Assembly: GCF_012273895.1 (NCBI RefSeq)
Contig: NC_052121.1
Span: 8,085,624-8,149,623, forward strand
Reading direction: 5' to 3'
DNA from: Zerene cesonia
Lineage: Eukaryota; Arthropoda; Insecta; Lepidoptera; Pieridae
DNA length: 64,000 nucleotides
The translations under genes and the position numbers were made by a program. Shown in pieces: positions 48,801-60,800 of this stretch (positions within the stretch are counted from its first letter, which is position 1; every line of letters begins with the position of its first letter). A model generated the notes under the pieces. That model was not told the DNA's origin. It did no database searches and saw only the letters and a program-made list of their open reading frames with translations.

Positions 48801-51800
48801 CGGTAAAAGTAAGAATAATCTGGATAAAATCTAACATTTATAATACTTTGGTAGTAGTACTACTACCATACATACCTTATTACTATTATTAAATAGTAGT
48901 ATTTGTCAATATGACTCTCAGTTTAATATCCTGAAAGTTATTGAAATCCGTATCTAGGCTAATAACAAAAATTTTAAATGTTAATTTGTTTCCTTTATTT
49001 TATAGCATATGTACGTGATCCCTGAATGTAAAGGCTATATACGTTCAACAGACGAAGCCGGGTAGGACTGGAAGTATCAATTATAATCAGATAAAGTTTA
49101 GCCTTCTGGCCACTTGATTAAAAAAGATTTGGTTATTAACAAACCTTATCGGAATTTCCTTCCTTTTAATTTGCATTAATCAATTTATTATAATATGATC
49201 GTTTCTTTCACGCTTAATATTAGGCTAGTATAGTGTTATATTATCTATGGCTATGAGCTATGATACACATCACTAAACAGAACAAGAACTTATGAGCAAC
49301 ATGTGCAAAAAAGTAACTGTAGAATATATACAGAATGTTTCAACATCATGCTTTACATTAGATATGTATTATACCACATTGTCGTATGTAACTAACATCC
49401 AAATAAGTGTAATCTCTTCATAAACTACGGTAAATGAAAGAGTCATTTATTGTGTTTCATTTACAAAGTCCAACGTCAACATTTATAAATTGACAACAGG
49501 GTCGTAACGAACGTATTCTTAATACAAAAGAAAATAATATAATAAGAATTACACAGGTGGATAAAAGTAGTTCGTTATAATAATATTTAAAGTGACGATT
49601 CAGTAGAAATGAAGTTAAAGTACTATTGTTCAAATTCTTTTAATAATGATATAATAATAATTGTAACAATTGTAAAATCTTTACGTTATGTTATATTCAG
49701 CAAAGTAACAATATGATTAGATTTCAAAGACCTTTCCAATGTTCTGTTCGACTGAAACAAATATTCGAAACTTTTAGATAATTTTGTTATCATCAAGTTC
49801 TGTGAATTATTCAGTAAGTTCAGCCCTGTGTTGAGGTCAGAGTGATCCCTAGAGGCAAGTTGGGGTAGTCAATTGGTATCAAACGAAATACAAGGTGTTA
49901 CTAAGAATATTAAGTATGCATTAATGTAAATCGAAGCATTTACATTGTCTTTATTCTCGTCTTAATTGGATATACTTCTTTTGTACTTATTATATCAGGT
50001 GTTTAAGTTGGCAGCATTAAAAATAACCAGTTAATCATTTCTTAGACTAAAAAAAAAAACCACTGTTTGTTTAATGATACCTACAAAATGTACAAAAGAT
50101 ACCAAGGGTTTGGATTTCAGTTAAACTGTGTCATTTGGTGCATCCTCAATATCATCATCATCATTAGCAGCCTACACATGTTCCTGGGTGACAGGCCTCC
50201 TAAGGGGATTCAGGCCATAATCCACCACGCTGGCCAAGTGCGGGTTGGCAGATGGCAGATGTCCTCGAACTATTGATTCTCGGATTCTCTTCACCGTTAC
50301 GAGCAGTGCTGATGTTATCCACATGTGCAGATAAATTGGAAAATCAATTAATTTTCTGCGCGCTCGCCTGGTCGCGAACCCCGATGCATCCTAATATTAT
50401 AACTACCACACTAATATTATAAATGTGTTTGTTTGTTTGGATGTTTAACCGTCAATCATGCTGAAACCACCGAACGGATTTTGATGAAATGTAGTATACA
50501 GACATGATATGAGCTTATGTGTGTGATAAAGCAGGAATCTTGATACGCGGGTGGAGCCCGGACGGGCATGCAGTATTCCATAATTTTCCTCTTTTGTTCT
50601 TTTATATAAAAATTATTCCACATTTATAAGACAATTAAAGACAATCATGTGCCACATTATATTATTGACCCCCAAGCTGGTACCTGCCCTGCAAAGATTT
50701 ATTTTATCTACAAACGGCATACATACTTATACATTATAAATATAAATAAAATGTTAACTTCTCTTTGTGGTACATAATAGCGATTCATAACATATGATTG
50801 ATCAATTACGAAGGAGAGGCAATCCGTGATGGCATTGTATATAATTCAAGTATATAAATGGATAATTAAAGCTATAATTCATTAGGCAACAACGATTATC
50901 GCACCTTCACGAAATATCTGTCACATATTTAGTTAAGTTATTACTGCTAGTATGCTATGTATGATAGAAATTCCAGTTTGTTCTATGATCTTTTACTCTA
51001 TTCAAATAAATATTGAACATTTCTTAAAGTTTCATTATCGGAAAAGTAAAGAAAGCGGATTATTATCTGTAAAATTACACTTACAACATTACGATATGCT
51101 AACGCTACGCTACGCGATGTTTATTAAGAATCTTTGTATATCGTACGTAAGCTAATTTATTGAGATAATTTTAAAAATCACCTTTACATATTAATAAACT
51201 TCATATTATGTAAACAATATTTTGTTTGTACATATTTGAAATAACATTCATTATAAAGTAATGACAAAAAACTCGTAAATTTATTTATTTAAGCTGGAAA
51301 ACTTTATGTTCCATGAGAATAGGTTTTTCCGTTTACGTAATTAAGAAATTCAATGTAAAATCATATCATGAGATAAATCCATCAATATAATTGGCATATA
51401 TGTATATATAAATAATAAATGACAAGCAACCGGACTTAGCCTCCGAATATCTTATATGCTTATATAATATTTGTCATATAGATGTTACAGGCAATCTGAA
51501 AATATATCCAGTATTTTATTCAATAGGTACATATCATATAAAAACCGGGAAATTTCGTGTTATTGTGAAATTTTACGAATATTTATTCCCTTACGTACTT
51601 TAACTTGGCAATAATTAGTAAAAGATAAAAACCTAGATAATGAAAAAAAATGCAATTCCTATGGATGTACCTCTACAATCCATATGAATAAAATTTTTTC
51701 CTATCTTCTATTCCACCAGCAACGTGTTCATGTAAGGTCATTTACCATCTAAGGATTTTCGTGTAAAAAAATGTTAGCGAGAAGCGAAGCGACGAGCATG

Positions 51801-54800
51801 TAATGTTGAATTTAAACCACCGAACGAGTCAAGCGATACAAGCGTGCCATGCTACCAGCATACCAGCAACTAAAGAGCGTTTCTCTTTCTAACAGAAACA
51901 AGCTATGTATGTAGACTAGATAAAATGACTTAACAATTAGTATAAGAGCACCAATTGCTCTTGAACGATCCAACCGGACATGATCGAGTTCACTGAACGG
52001 CGCGCATTAATCGGAATATCATTTATCATTTGTAATACGACTTGTTGGAATGCGTATTATTGCGTTTAATCACTTCTATAGAAGTTGTGCGAGGGTCACC
52101 TTATTATAAAAACAAAGCCTTAGTTTTCCATCGTTATAACATCGTTTTAAACCTATCAGGTTTCGTTTTTCTTATTTTTTGGCAAACGCTTCACATTTAA
52201 TTAGTAGCATTAACTCAAATGTATACGTACACGGTGAACCACATTTCTTTTGCAAGAGAATGCGTTTACGCGTACCCAAGAGTCTAGGGAAAAGGGTCTA
52301 TGTCAGACAACCCGCATAAGTTATACGTATATCTCATAATGTGTACTAGAAAAGTCAAGTAAATTATGAATATAATTTTACCGAAGGTATTTTCTAAAAC
52401 TAATGGACATTTTACATCATTCGTAATTAAATTGTAAGTAAAGTATCTAGTCGTAAAAATAAACATTTCTCTTTAGTGAGATAGTTCTCATGAAGTCATT
52501 TGATGATTATTTATAACGTTCAAGTGGGAGTCGAGCACGCTTCGGCATAAATTGGGCCAGCTCGCACCGGGGAAGGTACCACACCCCCACAGAATATCGG
52601 NNNNNNNNNNNNNNNNNNNNNNNNNNNNNNNNNNNNNNNNNNNNNNNNNNNNNNNNNNNNNNNNNNNNNNNNNNNNNNNNNNNNNNNNNNNNNNNNNNNN
52701 NNNNNNNNNNNNNNNNNNNNNNNNNNNNNNNNNNNNNNNNNNNNNNNNNNNNNNNNNNNNNNNNNNNNNNNNNNNNNNNNNNNNNNNNNNNNNNNNNNNN
52801 NNNNNNNNNNNNNNNNNNNNNNNNNNNNNNNNNNNNNNNNNNNNNNNNNNNNNNNNNNNNNNNNNNNNNNNNNNNNNNNNNNNNNNNNNNNNNNNNNNNN
52901 NNNNNNNNNNNNNNNNNNNNNNNNNNNNNNNNNNNNNNNNNNNNNNNNNNNNNNNNNNNNNNNNNNNNNNNNNNNNNNNNNNNNNNNNNNNNNNNNNNNN
53001 NNNNNNNNNNNNNNNNNNNNNNNNNNNNNNNNNNNNNNNNNNNNNNNNNNNNNNNNNNNNNNNNNNNNNNNNNNNNNNNNNNNNNNNNNNNNNNNNNNNN
53101 NNNNNNNNNNNNNNNNNNNNNNNNNNNNNNNNNNNNNNNNNNNNNNNNNNNNNNNNNNNNNNNNNNNNNNNNNNNNNNNNNNNNNNNNNNNNNNNNNNNN
53201 NNNNNNNNNNNNNNNNNNNNNNNNNNNNNNNNNNNNNNNNNNNNNNNNNNNNNNNNNNNNNNNNNNNNNNNNNNNNNNNNNNNNNNNNNNNNNNNNNNNN
53301 NNNNNNNNNNNNNNNNNNNNNNNNNNNNNNNNNNNNNNNNNNNNNNNNNNNNNNNNNNNNNNNNNNNNNNNNNNNNNNNNNNNNNNNNNNNNNNNNNNNN
53401 NNNNNNNNNNNNNNNNNNNNNNNNNNNNNNNNNNNNNNNNNNNNNNNNNNNNNNNNNNNNNNNNNNNNNNNNNNNNNNNNNNNNNNNNNNNNNNNNNNNN
53501 NNNNNNNNNNNNNNNNNNNNNNNNNNNNNNNNNNNNNNNNNNNNNNNNNNNNNNNNNNNNNNNNNNNNNNNNNNNNNNNNNNNNNNNNNNNNNNNNNNNN
53601 ACGTTCTCAAATGTTGTATAAAAAATCATTGAAGGACATTATCGTATCGTATTAAATGAAGAGACCTAATGATAATTATATATTATAAGAAAATTAATGA
53701 TAATGAATAATTTTGTGTGTATGACATTGGGCGAAATTTAATAACGAACAGACTTTTTTAAGAAGTATCTATACATATAATAAAATAAACTGATGAATTC
53801 GTTTCTCTGTTTCTCTATATAAAAAAATTGTGGAGACACTGCTAGTCTATTTCACAAATACATCACATTAATATAGTTACTAACTGAAAAGGCTATATAG
53901 TAGAATAATATAAAGTGTTGTCGATTAACACTTGTATTACGTTGATAATCAGGCGTCACAGATCAAACAAATCTAGCCAAACATGTCACAGATAACCATA
54001 AAACTGATAAGGCACCATGAATTGGCTATACTTGATAAGACTTAATGGGAAAACCTTGTTTATTAGAACGTCATTGGTTCCGTGTATCTATAGATAACAT
54101 TTATATGTACTAGGATAGTTCGATGATTGAAGCCGACCTTCTTTATATCAACTCTCACCTTAGTCCTATCTAGTTGAAAGTGTGACTCATTGTACATTAA
54201 TATAATGACTAGCTGTGACCCGCGGTTGAAACCGCGTAAGTCCGTATCCCGTAGGAATATCGGTATAAAAAGTGCCTGTGTTATTTCAGTTGTCCAGCTA
54301 TCTACGAAGCGAATAGTATTATTATTCACCAATAGATGTCAGGAAAAAAAAACACGAATAAAACACGAATATGACATTATTTCAGTTGTCCAGCTGTCTA
54401 CGAAGCAAAATAGTATTACTATTCACCAATAGATGTCAGGGGAAAAAAAACACGAATAAAACACGAATATGACATTTTCTAAAAAAAATTCTTAGCTAGA
54501 TCGATTTATCGCCCTCGAAAACCCCTATATACTAAATTTCATGAAAATCGTTGGAGCCGATTCCGAGATCCCAATTATATATATATATATATATATACAA
54601 GAATTGCTCGTTTAAAGGTATAAGATAAGGTTGAAGCTTATTCATAAAACTAATATGCAATATCATAACTACAACCACAGATACTAAAAACTACAACATA
54701 ATAAAGCTGTTAAAAAAAACCGCAAATAACAATTATCTGTTTTTTCATGGTATAATATAATTTCTAAAATTTTACCACATGTAAGTAATATTCGTTTCTG

Positions 54801-57800
54801 TCATTGTTTTAAAAATATTTTGAATGAATAATGAATATCAGTTGTTTTGAAAGTTAGTAATAGCAGTATTATGTTATCTGTGGTAACATTATACATTTAT
54901 ATAAATTGTCATTAACCTTTCACACATCACATACATAATTGTTGTTAAAGCTTAGTGCATTGTATACAGAAATTTGTTTTTATATACAAAACAAAGTAGT
55001 CGCATGTCAACATCAGCTGGTAGCGAATTGGACAGATTGCGTCCGGAATTTTTATATTGCGATTTAATAGCCGTCTCAGACATTTTTAATTCAAATCGCT
55101 ATCATTTAAGAACTTGCTTATGAAAATGTTTTAATTTGAAATCATAGCAATTCTATTAAAGTACCTCGTTTAACACTATCGACATACAAAATCTACGACG
55201 AAAGTATTTATCAAGGTAGAACCTAAAAGTCCTGTATACTATGCTCAGAGGAGACAAAAATTGAGTTAAAAACCGTGACCAAGTTAGCATGAGTAGAAAC
55301 AATGCACGAGAGAGTCATAACTCCATATAAACGAATATAAACGTTTTTAATATGAACAATATCTATGGAGACGATAACATGAAGTGTATGCACAAAGTGT
55401 AAGTAGACAGGGGCCAGGCCTTCTATATAAATAAATGTACCATCATTGATTGATTTCAAATAGACTGGCAATTATATCATAAAACAAAATTTGTTTTCTG
55501 TAAAAACTAAATAATAGTCTCGTACATACATTATAATGATGACAATGAGACATTTCTCAGTGTTGCCAACGAAAATATCAAATGATATAAGTTTCCTAAG
55601 GTAATTTAGTTGTGTTTCAATTGAATTCGATCGTTTTACAATGGAACACCATTGTCGAACCATTCTGACACGAATCAATTGAGAACAATTGAAGCATTAA
55701 AATTTTCAGTTTTAATTCCCTATATTTATGGGACAATACTAATTTAATAATGAATTAATTATTAAATTCATAACTCATTCACATGTTATGGTTTTCGCGC
55801 AAAATTTAAAAAAGTATATAAGAAAATAAAAAAAGCCCGAAATTTGATAGATTTACACAACATTTGTGTATTCAAGTCTAAATAATTTATCCATGTTCAT
55901 AAATGCGAAAATTAAATAACGATTATGATATAGTTTAAGGCACCCATAGAATTAAAAAAAAAAAACAAGAAAAATAATACTACATTAACGAAAAGCGTCG
56001 TGGTGCTCAATTTCCATGTAATCACAATGTCACACACAAAAAAGACGACGCAGATCTAATCAAGATTTATGCTGAATACCAAATGCGCCCGCGCCGATCC
56101 AGGGTTTTCCCGTGTCCGGTTCTCAACGATCGGTCATGCAATGTTGACGGCATCGAATCGATTTATCTCTTGATCGATTTGTTATATCATAACGGGTATT
56201 GTTGCCAGGGGCAACAGGTAGTGGAGCGAATTCCTGTGCGTCAAATGAGACAATAGTCAGAGATTGACAGATTGAGGTTTTTATTTGCGTTATTTGAGAA
56301 AGTCATGCATTCATAACATAATCTTAAATGTTAATCAACACTGCGCACTTCATTTAATCGGATCTTGTAGTTTGTTTCAGTATATTTTATAGATAAAATA
56401 ACAAACATTCAGAATACTATGGTGATAGTTTATCTAGACACAAGATTCACTTACCGAAACCAAAGATAATAAATAAACCACTCCGAAACTAATGCGTAAG
56501 ACTGATGTAAAATTTTATTTCTCTTATAATCATCTACTTTTATTTGCTCTGTCAATATTTAAAAACATTTTTATACGTACGTCGCCGTGGAACAAATTAT
56601 TTTAATATTTATAGAATATTATTAAACATCAATACCTATACGACGTATTTTTTACAAATAGTAATTTAATATCCCTGGTAAAATTTTAACATTTTCAATT
56701 GTTTATTTCATAACAGTCCCTTACCCTTGTGCTATAAAATATTCCGCATGATTAGAACACACTAATAAGTGTTTTGGGAATCAGGCTCATTATAATAAAA
56801 GGAGCGACCACAAATAGGCGGCCTGTGTTACAAAATTAACACTACTCATGGACCAATTCTCACGATCAAAGATCTTCGGAAATAATCGTCGTTTCGTGGT
56901 CATGTTACCTAATAGGGCATATTAGTTCGATATATTAGGTGCTAATAAGAAAACATATTAAGATAAGTTGTGGTTATAGTGACTCTTCTCGTATTTAACT
57001 TACTATTTAGCGTATAACTCATAATGCACATTCTTTAGTTGTGGATCGATTTATAAATATGGACCCTGTTTGTAAAATGTATATTTAATGATGTAATAAT
57101 TCCTGAATTTAGTAGTATTATGTATCTTTATATCCTGATCATAGAATCGTTATAGTTATGTAAATATGTAAACGTTATTGTATAGAAGATTTGAATTCTT
57201 CAATTATAGTGATAGAGCTATTCTATCTAGAATAGGCTAAGTTGATGTAATCGTTGGTATTCTTGATTTCAATGTTTGTCCTTAATAATGGGCATAGATT
57301 TTTTATCTTGGAGATCATCCTGGCGGATCCGATTATCCTACAGGATAAAATATCTCAAACTCTCAAAATATATGCAACATTGTTTTATATTACTTCAGAT
57401 ATATAGATATCTCTCTATATCCACGATTTTCTATATTATGGTCTTCATTAAAGAACCAGTCTTACTACACTGTGTTTATCTAAGATTAAAATATTAATTA
57501 CTGTTTTACATTAACTTCAATGATGTCATTAAAGAATTAATGGACATCGAGCCACTGTCCGTGTGTTATTTTAACATGGAAGGATATCCTTTTAAATATT
57601 GATATAATGTTTTATTAAAAAAACATATTTACTAGTTAGATATCCGTACACTACAGCAATAATTATATATAATAGTTAGTTGTAAAAACAATATATTAAG
57701 TAATTTTTCAAATTAATGTTTTCCATTTCATAATATTATACATTTAAATTCAACATTGTTACAAAAAAATCATCAAAATCGGTTCACCCAGTCGTAAGCT

Positions 57801-60800
57801 CTAAAGAAACGAAAGAAGGAAAGAAGTCGGTTGTAAATAAACAAGCTTTACTGACTCTTGTTCGATCAAATAATATGATGTAGATTATTTATTTACCTAC
57901 TATATTACATTTGACTTTCTCAACATCGACCTTTAATGTAAATTTGTCAGTCAACCCAGCGTGTTGAAAGATAACATCAGTCATTATTTATGAATGGACA
58001 AACTGACCTGTGATATGGAAGGTTGTATAACTGTTGACCACAATAGAAATCGAAATAGTACCACGTCACGTGTTAACGAAATTTTTAATCGAACGCGTTT
58101 CGTAATTGAAAAATATATCACAAAAGTTAATAACATTCTTATTTAATCTCTCCCTGATAAGTATCTGATCTATCTCAACATTGCTTTAATTAATTAATTA
58201 AACTTTTTATTGGATTGAACGCATTTCGGATTACATGTGGATTGTAAATTCGTGTGTCACACACATTATTACTTAAAACTATCATTATTATCCAAATTTA
58301 TCTCACATAGAAAATTTTGTTTGATTAATTATTTGTATCGCAAAATTATGCGCGAAAAAAAATATCAAAAATAAAAAAATTGTGCTTAAACTGTTTGTAA
58401 CGTACGTTGTGCAGTTGTACAAATAATATTGCTCAAGACAAGCAAGGTCATAAAAAAAAACAATTTTTTTTAACGTTTTCTATGCAACTTCGACCTGGCT
58501 GTTAAAATCAAATCAGCGTCTACATCTCAATAACTAAGTTTCGAAAGAGTTTGCCATTTTTTATTATTTATACCCGCTATTGACACAATCATAATCACGA
58601 CTCACGAATGAAAATTATCACGAAATTGCGAAAAAAACGTCTTGAAATAATAAAGCTTTTGTAATAATGAATGGAGGGTTTAAACATAATTCGTTTTAGC
58701 TTGTAAATCTGTTCTCCCTCGGTTAAAGAAATAACGTATTTTAGTAGTATTGCATTCAATATATAATAACTTCTATAGTACACAAAATGTATATCGTTTA
58801 TTGATTGTATCCTAAATAGATCACTTCACACTAATATTATAAATGTGAAAGTTTATTTGTTTGGATGTTTGTCCGGCAATCACGCTGAAACTACTGAACG
58901 GATTTTGATGAAATTTGACATATAGACAGGGTATGAGCTGACGTGGGTGATAGAATATTTTATACTGATTAAATGCACCCGTGGGATAAAACAGGAATTT
59001 TGATATCAGGGCGGAGCCGGGAGGAGCGTCTAATTAAATGTATTTTTATATGTAAAATAAAACCCTAAACTAAAATATAGCGCCCACTTATAATGGTGTA
59101 ATTCACCCACTGATAATTTCCTTGGGTTTAAGTTTTAGTTAAATCGATTAAAACACAATAAGAGGAAATCGGCATCTAATCATCAGCGTACATTCGCTAA
59201 TGAAGTACCGTTTGCGACTAAGTGCTTTACCTTGGGAACTGTACTTGTTTTTATTTTTCTATCATTTCGTAACTAGAAACATACATCCTACTAATATTAT
59301 AAATGCGAAAGTTTGTAAGGATGTGTGTGCGTGTTTGTTGCTCTTTCACGCAAAAACAACTGTACCGATTGCAATGAAATTTGGTACGTAGATAGCTGGA
59401 CAAGTGAAATAACATATAGGCAACTTTTATCTCGATATTTCTACGGGATACGGACTTACGCGGGTGAAAGCGCGGCGCGTAGCTAGTATATTATATACGA
59501 GAGCGTGTCTTGACATCATAGAGCGGATTATTTAATGTCAACTACTTACTATTCTTGTTAAAGAAGGGTCGTAGTGTGAATAGGTTACAAAACTAGACTA
59601 AAGATTTCTAGAAAATAGATTGGATGGAGAATTGGATTATATTTATATAAATTTATATATTTTGTATATATATAAAGTTTTAATTTTGGAAATATCTCTA
59701 GAATATTATCGTGGTTTATGTTTCCGAAAAATCTAGCATTTTTCATAATGAAAACAACTATCCTAATGCTTTGCTTTTCAAAAATACAAACATTATGAAT
59801 AACGAAAATGGATTAATTTATCATGATAGATGCATATCTATCGTGTATTAGTTCGCATGAACTTAATAGCTTATAACTACTTTATGTGTGGGTAATATAT
59901 TTGAAACGGTTTTAATACATGCTAATTGCAATTCTCAACTTCCCACTGTTTATCGTATTTACGATTATTAGCTAATTAAGATACGTTCATAAAATACAAA
60001 AACATACATATTATGTCAAAGCTGTGAATTATTTGCTTGCAATTATTACAGAAAATTTAATAAAAGCACATTTTTCGAAAAATCTTTATTATAAAATTAA
60101 ACAAGTGTATATTAATAAAAATTACTCATATATTTGACACGTTGTAACCATAAAACAAAAAACATTGTTTGAATGTGTGAAAATTATCATGTTTCACGTT
60201 CGTACCTCGATTCGGTGTAACCGTCACTTAAGTAGTTTCCCAGTAAGTGGGTATAATAAGACACAATTTGCACTTCACCTCGCAACTAGTGTAACAAATA
60301 TTACTGTGTCAAACTACACCCATCGTCTACGCTTGTTCCAAAACTCTATAAGTTGCCTCTCAATTGTAATTGCCTATTAAATCATTTGGTTTTTGTTTTG
60401 ATTTATGTCGATCAGCGTAATATTTAAAGGGTGTTTTTTTCACTATTCCTTCATTCAAACTTCACTTTATTAAATAAACATCTCAAATCTTTTATACTAA
60501 AATTCGCGTTAAATTTCTTAAGAGCTTTGTCATAGCATAAGTAATTTGTCCTTCTAAATATATCCTACAAGATTGTCTCAGTAACAAGCTACCAGTGGGC
60601 GATTCTTACCAACACAAACGATTTGTGTTTTTATCTATGCTTGATCATTATACTTGGAATTATTTGCAATATAAATAGACATCACAAGAGTTCAATTACC
60701 GTTGAGAACATAGCGCGATTTAATTTCATAACATGCATTATAGCTGCTATTGTATTTATATTTTTCACAGTCCATGGACGTAACTAAAATAAGCAGATTA

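Noticed and set aside
50067..50276. 69-codon ORF containing HMFLGDRPPKGIQAIIHHAG
   Set aside because: It is the translation of a common lepidopteran interspersed repeat, not a gene.
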